A program made the translations under genes and the position numbers. Shown one piece after another: positions 12,118 through 44,460 of a stretch of 64,000 nucleotides of DNA. This DNA is from Tetracentron sinense (Eukaryota; Streptophyta; Magnoliopsida; Trochodendrales; Trochodendraceae), in the NCBI GenBank assembly GCA_015143295.1, contig CM026560.1, forward strand, positions 3,288,501 to 3,352,500, read 5' to 3'. Each line of letters starts with the position of its first letter. Position 1 is the stretch's first letter. A model generated the notes under the pieces. It searched no databases and was not told where the DNA came from. It saw nothing but the letters and a program-made list of their open reading frames with translations.

Positions 12118-15100
12118 AATGAATAGTAGAATTCAAAGTATAGGAATTATTTCAAAAAGTCCTGAGAACAAAAGAATATAGAACGCAACTGTCCCGAGAC
12201 TTAACTAAGGCCGAGAACTTAGATGTTCCGAGAGTTGTAAATGCCAGGCCTTTAATATTGTGGCCAAAGAAAACAACCTTAGGTTTGTTGTAGAGACAAA
12301 TCACTTCCTCCATGACTCTATCCATTGGACCGACCAGGGTTCCACTCCCCGTAAGCGTAGGCGGGTATAGTTAGGGCTCCGCCCTTGCTGATCATGCCTG
12401 TCCCTTCAAAGCCCACAAAATAGAGGGTTTATTTTTTGGCCCTAGGGCCGAGCTGGACCTAATTTTGAAAGGCCATCTTACTTGAGGGTTAGGCCCAAAG
12501 CAACTAACTCAGCCCTCCACTTTATATGTCATATCATATATTTAATATATTACAATAGAATAGCTTAAGACTTATAATAACTTAAGGCTAAGACATAATT
12601 GTATGTGTAACAGACTACCATAATCACTTATTTATTTATTTTAAAATCTAAGAGAGGCTATTGTGTGTATATGTAATAGAAATGTAGCATCTTTTCAGAA
12701 TTTTCTTGTAAGTTGTAAAGTTTTTCAATTTTTGGAATCAAATCGTACTAATCTAAAAATCTAACGGTAACAATTGGAGTGTGTGATGCTAAGTTCACCA
12801 ACCCTATCACTATAAATTGAACCTAACCCTTTCCCCCACACTATAAGAGAAGTGTGTATAAGACTACCAATCCTCATATTGCCTTGTCGGTACCAAGCCC
12901 GAATAAAGGAGGGTTACATGTTAGATCAACAATCAATTTAGAAAAAATTTGCTAAAACATGACAATATTTTTTGGTTCTTTTGGCCCTAGCCCTTGAGAG
13001 TAGGGCTTGGCCCTAGCCAGTCCATCCCCTTTGGGGGTAGGGCCTCACTCCTTTGAACGAGGCAGTGCCCTTTAAAAAAGTTGAATGGTGCAGATGATTC
13101 GCAAATACTTGATGTGTTACTCTTAAAAAGGCCAATATGAGTATACAAGAAATGTTTAAACTTACTTTGAAAATAGGAAAAGCTTAGCATCTACCTTTAG
13201 TATATGTTGGGTCACTTAGTGAGCAAGGCCAAGGAACTTTAGGGGCGAGCTTTAGGATCTCAAAGCAAGTCTTATGGTCTCCTTTGATAGTGGGTGGTGC
13301 ATCTAAGACGGTGCAAAAGAGATGGACTTTCTAACATTGTGTAGAGCCTTTGGGTGAGAAGTATATTCTATGCATCCTGAACAACCAAAATGGCGCAAGT
13401 GGACTATCTCAAAACGTCAAGGACAGAGTGCGCGATCGTAGGTGTTTGACTTTAATTTGATCAACCCATTGGCATTGCAGTAAGCGAAGTTATTGTGCGA
13501 CGCTTGAGTCCTTGACAAGGATGCTTTCAATGGACAACACTTAGCACAGTAAGCCTTGTACATCTTGTGTATCAGACATGAGTTGCTTGAGATACTCGAT
13601 CATGGACCAAGGCTCATGTTGTGGGCTGCTAGGCCCTCAATGCTGTGTGTATGGGATAGTTATATTTCTAAGCAATCTGTTGTGTATGAGGAATTGAGAA
13701 TTGACCAATGGTAGTGCTCGAGAGTATTGTGCAGATGCTAGGAACCTTGGTACCATATAAACGCACGGAATGGAAGTCCAATGATGCGAAAACCCTACGA
13801 GTTCGAGTGTCGGGCATGACATGATAGTTTGGGTTAGCATCGTTTGGCGTATGGAACTCAACAAGGAGTTGTACCTTATTGCAGCATCATGACATGAGAC
13901 ATTGGCCAGGTTTGGTATTCAAATAGTGTAAGTCTGACTTTGGAGGCTCTGTATGGTATGGTTGTTCCGCAGTAAAGAAAAATTTGACCGTGACACTAAG
14001 TTGGTTCCACTTGATGTAGGTACCATCCAGATGACAAAAATCTAAGCTTCAAGACATCTCATACCTCTTAAAGACAACCAATGGCTCCGACCGTGCAATG
14101 GGGAACAGCATCTCTATCCCGTTACTTCAACCAGGGTCTAGACTAGATCCAATCCTCTCAGACATGCTTGCTATTGCTTGGAACAGGCAGATATTTTGAA
14201 AAAACTCTCAATAACACAATCTAATGATCAGACAGAATCAGATCAATATCCAAGTTTTAAATGCATATAAGCAACAAGATTATGAACCATCCCCAGCTTG
14301 CCTCCCAAAAAAAAAAAAATTATGAACCATCCTTGACATAACAAATGAACTCAGATGACCAACATAATGGGGCAGTACTAGGGCCAACCTCACCTCATTA
14401 AGATAGATTATCCTCAGATACCGTAGATTAAGGGGACAACATCTATGGCCTGGATATGATTATCCTGAATAACACCATTACATGAATGACGGTTTTCAAT
14501 TGATGCACTTATTATTACCATAATTACAGCAAGCTAAAGCAGGATAGCACTCCCTCTGCGATTCTTCTATCCAGTAAAGACATATCCCTGTAGGCACACC
14601 AAATATTCTCTAACATCTATTTTTGTATGCACAAACATGGAAACAAAGAGACATTTCTGCAAACATACAGTAGATGGGTAATCACCTGCACCTTGAAGGG
14701 CCTAAACGAATGAAGTTGGTTTAGTTGTGCCTGCATTATAAGTTATAACAATGTTGAGCAATCAGACCTTGGAAAACTAATTTTACCAATCTAATGTAAT
14801 TGAAGTATGTTAACTCTCACTATTTTCTTCTGATTCAGAAAGAACAAACAATTAAATTGAAGAAACTCTGCAGATTTCACTTCTGAGTGAATCATGGTTT
14901 CACTTTTTAGAGCAGGCTTCCAGAATCAGATGAACTAATTATATTTTACCCAAGGATAAGTTGGATTGAAAACTTGCTACGATAAACATAAAATTTGACA
15001 CTATTCATGCTGTGTGTAATGGGTGGGGACCTCGGGCCAGGGTATACAGGGTTATCTGATGACTACAAGCTTAAGGCTTACACTACTTAGGAATTTGATC

Positions 15101-15194
15101 AGGGACATCTGTTCTGAACTTTCTTCAGTGTTTAAGCACAATGGATCTAGAAGATGAAAGATGATATCATTCAAGGGGAGGAAACTTACCTTGC
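12118..15194. other. Intergenic DNA 3' of the HD gene
   Basis: No gene is recognised in about 3 kb. If the HD gene has a spliced 3' UTR, its last non-coding exon should lie here. A short poly-A run occurs near 14310. Confidence 0.4.
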
Positions 15195-34789
<19,595 letters not shown>

Positions 34790-35245
34790 CGGAACCCTTG
34801 TACAAAGAAAGAAATACTAGCTTATTTGCTTCTTTAAATGGATTGGTGATCATGTGTGTGTTTATGTTTAGAATTTAGATTTTTTTTTTATCCCTTACCA
34901 CTGTTACTTCGGTCTACAAAAGCTTGTCAGTCAAAGACTCAAAGTGGCTGCTTGGTGAGTAGTGAAGGGACACACTACCACCACTGGGCTATTCCCATGA
35001 TATGATATGTAATTTTGACATAATCAATCTACCCTTTGAGATTGGATCACAATTCACAACCAATTGCATATGTGCCACATGTGGATTGGATGCGAAAAAA
35101 AATTCAAATTTTCAATCATCATGTGCCACATATGCAATTGAATTCGCAATTAGCTTTGATCATGTCTCAATCCTCCTTTTTCTTTTTCTTTTTCTTTTTC
35201 TTTGTCCTCTTCCTCCACTGATGAAGCAGCCAATGTGACCATGAC
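34790..35245 (-). promoter_or_regulatory. Upstream region of the HD gene
   Basis: Leader and promoter by position only. No convincing TATA box was found in the first 200 bp. A (CTTTTT)n-type run (plus strand 35170-35205) and then a MITE at 35246 bound the region. Confidence 0.4.
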
Positions 35246-35615
35246 GAGATAGGATTACAGCCAATTGCCAATGAACTCGGGGAAAGTCAAATTCAATCGC
35301 ACCCACAGGTCAACACGTGTGCCTTTTAACCTCTATTTTCTAGAGTTAAGATTTACTAACTCTAATTCAATAATCTAACTTTGGTATTTAGAAAAAAATA
35401 TTTTAAAAAATTATCTCAAGGGCTATAAATTCTTAATCATAGTTAAATACTTTTTAAATATTTTTTTCTCAAAATTAAGGTTATATTATTGAACACCAAT
35501 AGTTAGTAAATCTTAACCACAATTAATAGGGGGTAAAAGAGACGTGTGTTGACTTGTGGATGTGATTGAACTCTCCCTAAGTTCAATTACAATTGGTTGT
35601 GATTTATCCTACCTC
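35246..35615. mobile_element. Long-TIR MITE, Mutator-like (370 bp)
   Basis: The left arm GAGATAGGATTACAGCCAAT and the right arm (other strand) GAGGTAGGATAAATCACAAC match the family of the 39334 element. The arms include TCAATCGCACCCACAGGTCA and reach nearly to the centre. A clean 9-bp duplication is not visible. Confidence 0.65.
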
Positions 35616-35629
35616 TGCCACAGATTGTA

Positions 35630-36215
35630 TTCGAGCCAACCTTGAGCTTGGTTTAAACATGCTCGACTTTGGCTTGAGCTTTGTTCAAGCTCGAATGTTT
35701 AGACTTAAGCTTGATCGATCTCAAGTTTGATTCGAGCTTAAATTTGATGTGAGACAAGTTCGGATTGGCTTAAGCTTGATTTGAATTTTAGGTTTATTTG
35801 ATCAATTTTACATACTTTTTAATAACATCATTTATTACTAAGCCAGAATAAATAAACCGTAGAAAATTAATCTAATTATGCACAAAAATCATATTTGATG
35901 ATAGTCTTCAATTCAGAAGTTGAGAGTTTAGGATAGGATTTTTGTTTTTGAATTTTCAACTTTTTTTTTTGTTAATAATACCTATTATTTATTTATTTAT
36001 TATAAGTTAAAATTTTTAATATATACTAATATAAATAGCATTACAAAAAAAAATAGTATATATATAATACTTTGAATCCAGACTCTTAATCAAACAGGGT
36101 ATGGCTTAAGCTTGACTTATTTAAACATTCGAGTTCAAATAAAACATAGCTTGAGCTTGGCTTTGAATGAGTAGAGTCGAGCTCACAAGCCAGCTTGTCT
36201 TGAATGCAGCCCTAA
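35630..36215. repeat. AGCTTGAGC-rich repeat element (MITE-like)
   Basis: Both ends are built from TTGAGCTTGG / GCTTGAGCTTGG words in opposite orientation around an AT-rich core. It is a likely hAT-type MITE; no certain TIR border or duplication. Confidence 0.4.
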
Positions 36216-36449
36216 CGCTAACAATGATATTCCAATGTTCCAATGCGACTTGGATAATTGATGTGATAAATTTTGGGTGGTGCTATGCGCACCCCAACTT
36301 TTGTTGCTATACATCTAACTATAAAAATTATTTAAACATGAAAATGATTTTTTTTTAAAGATAAAAATGTCATCTTCTCCTTCTTCCTTACCTCTTGTTT
36401 CCAACCAATTCAAAAACCCTATTATAGCTAACCTTGACGAAACTCATTA

Positions 36450-37900
36450 AATCCGCCTCTTCTTCACGCGATCGCTATGCGTTTTTTGGTCTTGAATGAT
36501 TATAAAGTTGTGATGGACGATTTTCATCTATGAACATCAAATTATAAAGTTAGGTCTTGAATGTTTTTCATCTATAATCATCAAATTCAAGTACCTTTTA
36601 AGGAAAGAAATGAGTTATGCTTCATAGGCAACTGTCTTTAACACAATCAAATAGACTAACTAGAATTCAAACTGCAAAAGAAGTTCATATAACAAAACAC
36701 TACAACTACGGTTTTATCATAAACTGATCAAACAATTCAAATAGAAAAGTAGTTGTGATGGACCGAGAGTGTGTATACCAGATGGTTCGTGGTTCAGTGC
36801 TATGTCGCCTTGGAGAGAGCTTTTTGGACAAACGCCTTAATTCAATGTGTGTCACTTTTTAGGAGTATATGCACGGTGAGCGCAGAAATTTACCGCATTT
36901 CCTTCCGAGCCGGGCCCTACAAAGGAATGCAATGAGCTGTGATTTGAAAGAGTCGCTACCTATTATTAATTCTAAGGGTAATAGGACCCAAATTAGGGTG
37001 GCTTGCCTACGGTCCAAGTAGGAATGGCAATGGGGCAGGGCGGAGCGGTTTTCTACCTCCCCGGCCCCGACCCGATTATAAAGTTGCCCCGCCCCGCCCT
37101 GCCCTGCCCCCGACCTGGGCTTATATATGGTGAAACCAGCTCCGCCCCACTTATAAAATCCTCGCCCACCCGTACTGCCTTTATATATTTAATTAAAGTG
37201 GTTCCGAGGTGGGGCGGGGCACCGGAGCGAGGTATACTAAAACCGCCCCTGCCCCGAAACCGAGTCGGGTCTTTATTTTTTATACCATTCCCGCCCTGCC
37301 CCCAATTTATTTGAAAAAAAACGGCTCCTATAGGGGCGGGTTGGGGCTCCTATGGGGGTGGGTCATATTGCCATCCCTAGGTCCAAGGTGAGACTCTAGG
37401 TAAGAGATTCACTTAAATTTTGGGAAATGTGTTAGGCACCCCGGGACGCCCGTCATAAGATGATAACCTAATTCCTAAGTCTTTTCCAAACAAACTTTTT
37501 TCCAATTGATTTGACCTAATTATTTTAATTATGCTAATCAAGAAAGGGGAGATTGAGGTCACTAAACTAGTAGGATCATGCCCTTGTTCGGGTTGCCTAC
37601 TTATTCGGCTTAGTGGAATCAGACTAAAGTAGTTCACGAGGGAGGTGATCATGCGTAGTTTATACTCTATTTTAGAGTTAGTGGTTGTTTAGACGCTCGT
37701 TCCCGTTCTAGAGCGATGGGTAGTTTAGGTGCTCATTTTAGAGATAGGTAGTTTATACTAATTCTGAAGTAGAGTAACACGCCTTACTGCTTTGGTTGAT
37801 TCTTTTGGATATTTTGGGATTTTTAGATGTTTTTGGATTTTGATCTTGTAATGTTTTTTTTTTTTGGATTTTAGTTTTATACTTTTTTGGGCTTTTAAAT
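36450..37900. repeat. Old interspersed repeat, unclassified, with a hAT MITE inside
   Basis: Words such as GTTAGGCACCCCGGGACGCC and GAGTCGCTACCTATTATTAA are of a type seen in many plant interspersed repeats (probably non-coding retrotransposon sequence). No gene seen. It is split by the hAT element at 37019-37379. Confidence 0.4.
37019..37379. mobile_element. GC-rich hAT-type MITE (361 bp)
   Basis: TIR TAGGAATGGCAAT / (other strand) TAGGGATGGCAAT, flanked by perfect 8-bp duplication GGTCCAAG (37011-37018, 37380-37387). The interior is strikingly GC-rich (GGGGCGGG/CCCCGCCC words) in an AT-rich region. Confidence 0.9.
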
Positions 37901-38029
37901 GAATTAAAAAGGCTTATGTGAAAGCCTAGGGAGGTAGCAAGATCTAACTAAGGTCAAAACTAACCTAAGTGGGAAAAATGGAGAAAAAACAACATTTTTG
38001 TGCACAAAAGGTTTAAACAAGTTGAGCTC

Positions 38030-38515
38030 AAGCTAGGGGCTAGCTAATTTGCCTCGACTTGTTTAGGGCTTGGTTTGAGTTAAGCTCAGATGCTCAGCTA
38101 AATAATATATATTAGTAAACTTTGTATACATGAATGTTAATATTACTTTTAAATTGTATTTGTTATAATTTATTATACTTTTTCACTTATAATAAATTAA
38201 TTTGAGAGATTAATAACAAAATAAAGTTAAGAAGTAAAAGTAAAAAATCACTAACCCTAATTATCTTCTTTCTAGACTAGACGCTCCTTATCTTATTTTC
38301 ATATATGAAACCAAAAGTTTGTGTGATTTATTTTATTGTACTTTAGTATTAAATAATTTTTAAAATTATGTAAAATAATCGAAATAACCCTAAAATTCGA
38401 ATTGAGCTCAAGCCAATCTAAGCTTGACTCAGCTTGAATCAAGTTTGACCTCAAGCATGTCCACACCGAGGTCGATCTTGGCCAAGCTCGGCTCAACTTG
38501 ACTCGAATACATGTC
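38030..38515. repeat. Second AGCTTGAGC-rich repeat element
   Basis: Ends carry TTGAGCTCAAGC and GAGCTCAAGCCAATC / GGCCAAGCTCGGCTCAA words around an AT-rich core, like the 35630 element. Confidence 0.4.
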
Positions 38516-39333
38516 TAATTTGTATTGCACAAGCAACTCTTATAAATGCCATAGTTAGGTCAGCATTCTCAATACAAACTTTCTTATACAAATATCTCTC
38601 TTCGGTACCAAAAAGCTCAAACCCATGTTTTCTAATATATGTCCAAAATTTCTCAAAATTATCCAAATTTTCAAAATAAATGATGATGGTCACTCTTCAA
38701 AATAATGAGATCTATTCTTAACTTAGAAAACCATGCCTCCATTGTCAAATCAATGATAATAGGCGAAACTAGATCCGCTTAATGATGGTGGACCTTTTTT
38801 TTAATTTTAATAGTAAAAAGAATGATATATAATCGGTAACTACAACACTTTCAAGGTGAGGGGAGCTAGTCCATCTCTCATTCTTCTCTACTGCTGGCCA
38901 AAAACCAACATATGTTAAAGCAAGGACAACTGCTATTTTTTGGCTTAGAGTAGTGAAGGTCTGTGAGTAGGGCTAGCATTATGTATAAAAGATTTGTAAA
39001 TTAATTCATCATTTTTCAACCATTAAACAAGGAAACTCAACTCTTAGCCCTGTTGGACTTTTATTTATGTCTGGTAGTAAAATTAATATTATATCCTTAT
39101 GATATTTCATAACCTCACAAAGCCCCCTTTAACTGTCCTTGAATTATGGTCTTGTAGTTAATTTTTTTTTAAAAAAAACCAAGGTTAGATGCTCTAACCC
39201 TAAGGGGTAGTGAATCTTAACAATTAAAGGGGACACATGTCACAATGGTATTATAGATCATTAAATATCACAAGGGTATTATATTCATTGTAAGCCTTTT
39301 TGAATGCAATTCAACAAAAGTGGAATGATGAGG

Positions 39334-39676
39334 GAGACTGAATCACAGCCAATTACGATTGAACTTCGGGAGAGTTCAATCACACCCACAGGTTGACACA
39401 TGTCCTTTTTAACCCTTAGTCAGGGTTAAGATTCTCTAGCCCTTAGGGTTCAACAAGCTGACCTTATTTCTTAGAAAACAAAATATTTTGAAAAATTAAC
39501 CTTAGAGTTAAACAAATTTTAACCCTAGGATTAAGTCTTCTTAAAAAAGAATTTCTAAAAACCAAGGTTAGATTATTGAACCCTAAGGATTAGGGAATAA
39601 TCTTAACCATGGTTAATGGGGGTTAACCGATTGAACTCTCCCTGAGTTCAATCACTATTGGATGTGGTTCGATCTC
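39334..39676. mobile_element. Mutator-type MITE (343 bp)
   Basis: TIR GAGACTGAATCACAGCCAAT / (other strand) GAGATCGAACCACATCCAAT. Flanks ATGATGAGG (39325-39333) and ATAATGAGG (39677-39685) give a 9-bp duplication with one mismatch, the length typical of Mutator. Confidence 0.8.
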
Positions 39677-39721
39677 ATAATGAGGTTCCACTTTAAGTGC
39701 CCTTTTAAAAAATAAAAAAAT

Positions 39722-40088
39722 GTTAGACAAAGAACCTTATTTTCTTTCATTTCCTTTGACTTTAATCAAAAATGTTTAACAAGTGACTTTAACACCCTTG
39801 CGACATTTAGTGTACTATAATACCTTGTGATACGTGTTTCTTTTTAACTCCCTTTAACTGTGATTAAGACTTACTAACCTTTTAGGTTAAAGAATTAACC
39901 TTAGTTTTAGAAAACAATTTTTTTAAAAAAAATTAACGACAGTGGTTAAAACTTGTTAACTATAGTTTAAGAGCAATTAAAAGGGTTTTATGAGATTATG
40001 AAATATCTTAAGGGTAGAATAGTCAATTTACTAACAATAACAAAGAAAAGTCAAACGGAACTAAGGGCCAAGGTTCTTTGCCTAACTG
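39722..40088. mobile_element. MITE-like inverted repeat (~367 bp)
   Basis: The left end TTAGACAAAGAACCTT matches the right end on the other strand, TTAGGCAAAGAACCTT. The arms extend inward with GTTAAGATT-type words. No certain duplication, superfamily open. Confidence 0.6.
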
Positions 40089-40299
40089 TTAAAAAACAAT
40101 GACTTAGTTTGCAAATCTATTATACATAACAGTGTATTTACAAAATTAAGGCAAACCAAGCAGCTGATATGAAAAAACCCCCTTAAAAACATTGCTCCAA
40201 ACCCCCCAAAATTTCAATTTTCAATAGGAGCAGAAGAATGCCCATCAGTTCAATGTAATCACCAGACGTGATCATCAGCTTAGTAGACATGTTTTGGTT

Positions 40300-40500
40300 G
40301 GTAACTTATGTATATCCCTTCACTCACTTGTCATCATCGTAGGAAGAAAGAAACTCTGAGCAAGCCATCTGGGTTGTGGCAGATCTCAAAAAGAAAACTC
40401 TAAGGAAGCCATCTAGTTTTTGGCAGTTCTAAAAAAGAACCCAATCCAACGATGCTCCTCTCTACTGCATTGGCTAGAGACGACACGTGAAAAGGACACG
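40300..40500. repeat. Diverged outlying copy of the 46-51 kb tandem unit
   Basis: TATATCCCTTCACTCACTTG, AAACTCTGAGCAAGCCATCT and ACTGCATTGGCTAGAGACGA match the unit segments at about 47065-47230, 49115-49260 and 50768-50910. Confidence 0.8.
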
Positions 40501-41050
40501 TGTATGATTATTATACACCGGAGATGGAATAAGTTCTTGTGTTTGATTATTATACACAGGAGTTTTGTTCACAGGAGAATTCCTCTCAGGATTCCGTACT
40601 GGTGAAGGAGTGTGATCTGGACTTGGATGCTCTGGACCTTCAACTTGAGTATGTTGAACCTTCCTAAAGGTCTCTTCCATATGTTACTCTGAAGCTAGCA
40701 TCTGAGCCGTCATCATATCGTGGATTTCCTGGATCTGGTTTTGTAATTGAGTTTGCATTTGGATCTGCATTCGAGCTTGAGAAGCTTGAAGTTGTGCGAT
40801 GATCGACCCAAGAATATAACTCAAATTTGGTTCTTCAAGCCTGAATGTATTAGATCCTTCTCGGACATCTTCTGAAGCAATAGAACTTGAATGATTAACC
40901 CTCTCTTGCTCACCATCATCTTTTAAGATTGACGCAACTATTTTTCCCCAACAAAGCCGTCAATTGTTGAATCGGAGGATTTTGAAGCTTGTTGAGTAGG
41001 ATCACCAGATCTTCGTCTGCAACCTTGTCCTCAAATCTGGGTTATTCTAC
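40474..41050 (-). mobile_element. Possible retrotransposon coding relic
   Basis: Minus-strand translation gives Q/M-rich helical text (for example QASQARMQIQMQTQLQNQIQ) and a P/S-rich part (EGPEHPSPDHTPSPV), similar in style to the N-terminal region of plant gag proteins. Broken; no LTR could be linked to it. Confidence 0.3.
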
Positions 41051-41870
41051 AAGCCAGAAGGAGTCCAGCTACACTTCATTAGCTGTCCTTCTTCGGATTC
41101 CTGAAAGATCAAGACAAGAGGAATAGAAAGGAGAACATGACACGATTTAAAGGGAGAAAAGAGAGAACAATGAATAATGTATGTTGATTTGGCAGCCCTT
41201 CTCTCAAGAACACTCAAGAACACACACACAGGACCTGAGAAAGAGAGTTTCTCTCTTAAGTCTGAGAAAAATCTTCTGCTCTTCAAAAGTCTTAGAAAAA
41301 GGTCCTTTAGTCTTCGAGTCTCTCCTATTTATAGAGAAAAGTCTTTGTTTAATCAATGATATCTCATCAAAAATATCTCTGACATGATATCTAACTGATT
41401 CTAACATATGTCAACTGTATTCCGTTAAGTGGAGCTATTTTGTTAAAATATGGATGTATTCCGTTAAAAGGAGTCTATCTGTTAAATAGAGCGTATTCTG
41501 TTGAGAAATAGTTGTCAGCTCATCAAACCACTGTAACCAACTTTCAGTTACAGTTTAACCCTTTAGATTGTTATGACTTAAAACAATCATTTGGATACAT
41601 TCTTCAAAGGTTAAAAGAGTAAACTACTTCAAGAATGAGTTTAATCTATTTTAACAGATTCTCTCCTATCCCTCCAGACCGCATCTCATAATCTTTCCCC
41701 AGATGCATACATATATATAATTCATCGTATAACAAAAGCGGGTCATACACCTTTGGGATAGCTTGTCCTAGAGAAATTAAGTGCTAGACGAGGGTACCAT
41801 TCTAAGGGTGGATGCGATATCCACCGTTAGGTCTCAATCATCTAGTACAAGAGAATGAGACTATGGAGGT
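41051..41870. other. Intergenic, no gene seen
   Basis: Short overlapping chance ORFs on both strands near 41180-41400 and a few repeated TATTCCGTTAA words (41418-41500). Nothing identifiable. Confidence 0.4.
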
Positions 41871-42668
41871 TGTAGAGCCCCGGAACCCAAGTTCACTGTG
41901 CTAGGAATAGTGTCAGTGAATAGTGCCTTGTGTGTGTGTGAAAAAGCTTAAGGTCTTCCATTTTGCTCTTGGTAGTGTGGCGAGCTAAGTGAAGGTTTTA
42001 GGTGAGTGTATTGAGTCTCAAGAGAGAGTATAAAGATACTCTAAGTGGGTAAAAGAAAATGGTATAAAATACCTTAAGTGGTTAATAGGTTGTAAGTGAA
42101 GAGTGCTAGTGCACGAGGCATAAAGAGGCTAGGGCCTCTCATGCTTATGGGGGTGAATTCAATGATCACCTAGGTGGGATGAAAACCTATGGGAGACGAT
42201 TCATGAGGTGTGAGTGGGATGTTGGACCTAAGGAAGAAGAGTGTGAAGCACTCGAATATTCTAAGTGTCAACAAGGGTTATGCCTTTAGCATTACCCTTA
42301 ACTTTAAGAAGCCTTAGTTCAGTCACCGCGGATCGGAATCAAGTGATTCTTGAATTATCGGAAAGGTATTAGAACCCTCTTCAAGGTTCATGTTGATCAC
42401 TTTCCCTGATTTTCAATCGGGATTAAGTCAAAAGTAGGATTTCCAAAATCGGGTCGGCTGCAAATCTGGGCTGTCGCAACTCATTGCAGACCAGTCAGCT
42501 TTAGGGGCATTTTGGTCTATGAATAAAGAATAATTAGAATTTCTTCAAAACATGAAAGTTGTTCCTCTTCGAAAGACAAATCCAACGCAAGTTGAATCGT
42601 CAAAATCGGAGCTTCGAGTCAAAAGTTATGGCCAAAATATTGAAGTGCATTCTGTAGCACCAGTCAAT

Positions 42669-42742
42669 ACCGAGAGCTCGGTCCACTACCGAGAGATCGG
42701 TCAAAAGCACCGATCAATCGGTCCACTACCGGTAGATCGGTC
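42669..42742. repeat. ACCGAGAGATCGGT-type palindrome cluster in solo LTR
   Basis: Four near-palindromes: ACCGAGAGCTCGGT, ACCGAGAGATCGGT, ACCGATCAATCGGT, ACCGGTAGATCGGT, spaced by 6-8 bp. Confidence 0.9.
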
Positions 42743-43918
42743 ATCTATAGGTCCTACGCGTTTTTCAGAAAATTTTGTAGGGGTTTTTTGGTCTTTTGGC
42801 CACTCTATCCTTATTTTTAAGGGTTGGCTCGAGCCAAGGGTGTTCATAAACACCCTTAGCAATATTTTTAGAGAGAGGAAGAGAAACCTAGGGTTTCCAA
42901 AAGGGGATTTTTCCATTCAAAGAGAGTTTGAGCGATTGTGAGCCCAAAATCCTTTCCAAAGGTTTGGATTCACCCAAATCCAAGTCACAAACCTCATAGA
43001 TCGCTTCCACCAAGTTCGTGCAAGCTGTAGATGCGTGGATCTTCAACCTTGGAGTTTGGGAAAGCTTCCACAAGCTTGGATCTTGCTCCCACGGCCTCCT
43101 AAGGCATTTTTCCCCAATTTTTCAAGGTAGAACAAACTACTAACTCTTTGTTAGAATTCTATTAAAGTTTCTTTGATTCTTTTCCTCAAAACTTGTCATG
43201 ATATGAGATAGAACATTATGTATGGAGGTTGGTTGGGCGATGGATGCCAATGGATGGTGTGTGGTGTGATGAACAAATGGGGAAGGGCATTGTTTACATA
43301 ACGTACACACTTAGTGTTTGATGAAATGTCTTAAAGAAAAATGAAAGAATGAAATGACATGAAAAATGGGGTTCGTATGTGAGAGTGTAAGTACACTCTC
43401 CAAATTGCATGACTAATATTTATGAACATTTACGAAGAAATTAGGGCAAGGGTAGATGAAAAAGAGTATGGGATACTCTAAGGAATTTAATAATGTGGTC
43501 TATTTATAAGTTCTAGCTTGTTCAAGTTTAATTAGTAAAGAAATGAATAGGAAACAAGGTAGTAGTATGAATATAAATAGCATGTGAATGGAATGGACTA
43601 CAAGGACTTGTTAGAATTGGAATTTTAAATTAAGCATGTTAATCGAATGAATGTCAAGTAAATGGACTTGTTAGGATGTGTCATTAGATGGTAGAATATG
43701 CATGAGTAATTGAATGAATGAAATAAAACGCCATAAATCCCTTGTTGTTTATTATTTACAATACCATGAAGGTTTACATTTCAAGGACACATGTATATTA
43801 ATGAAATCATCACAAGTAGCACGCTAGGAAAATGCATACATATGACAAGTTAATGAAATACAAGTAAATGAACATGGATAATGAGAAACACAAGGTAACA
43901 AGCACGCTTGAAAGGTAA

Positions 43919-44460
43919 GCTAATGTGTGCCGTCCAGTACATAGTTCAGGCATTAGTGAAAACAAGAACATAGATGCTAATGTGTGCCGTCCAGGACATA
44001 GTTCGGGCATTAGTGATCTAGCTAATGTGTGTCATCCAGTACATAGTTTGGGCATTAGCAAAATAAGACAAATAAGAAGCTAATGTGTGCCATCCAGTAC
44101 ATAGTTCGGGCATTAGTGAAAACAAGAACATAGATGCTAATGTGTGCCGTCCAGTACATAGTTCGGGCATTAGTGATCTAGCTAATGTGTGCCATCCAGT
44201 ACATAGTTTGGGCATTAGCAAAATAAGACAATTAAGATGCTAATGTGTGTCGTCCAGTACATAGTTCGGGCATTAGTGATCTCCAAGCAGGCAAACAAGA
44301 CAAACAAGATGCTAATGTGTGCCGTCCAGTACATAGTTCGGGCATTAGTTAAGCAAGTGATAATACACTAATGTGTGCCGTCCAGTACATAGTTCGGGCA
44401 TTAGTTAAGCAAGTGATAATACACTAATGTGTGCCGTCCAGTACATAGTTCGGGCATTAG
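43919..44460. repeat. Ten-unit tandem array with inverted ends in the solo LTR
   Basis: Ten copies of a 38-bp core (GCTAATGTGTGCCGTCCAG then TACATAGTTCGGGCATTAG) are separated by spacers of 7-34 bp that themselves repeat. Each core starts CTAATG and ends CATTAG, so each can form a short hairpin. Confidence 0.95.

Noticed and set aside
37003-37314. 103-codon plus-strand ORF rich in P and G
   Set aside because: Chance frame in the GC-rich hAT MITE.
43810-44221. Minus-strand ORFs with repeated MPELCTGRHTLA text
   Set aside because: Translation of the LTR tandem array; not a gene.
43919-44460. CRISPR-like pattern of repeats and spacers
   Set aside because: Plant nuclear DNA inside a solo LTR; spacers are themselves repeated and unequal. 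It is an LTR tandem array.
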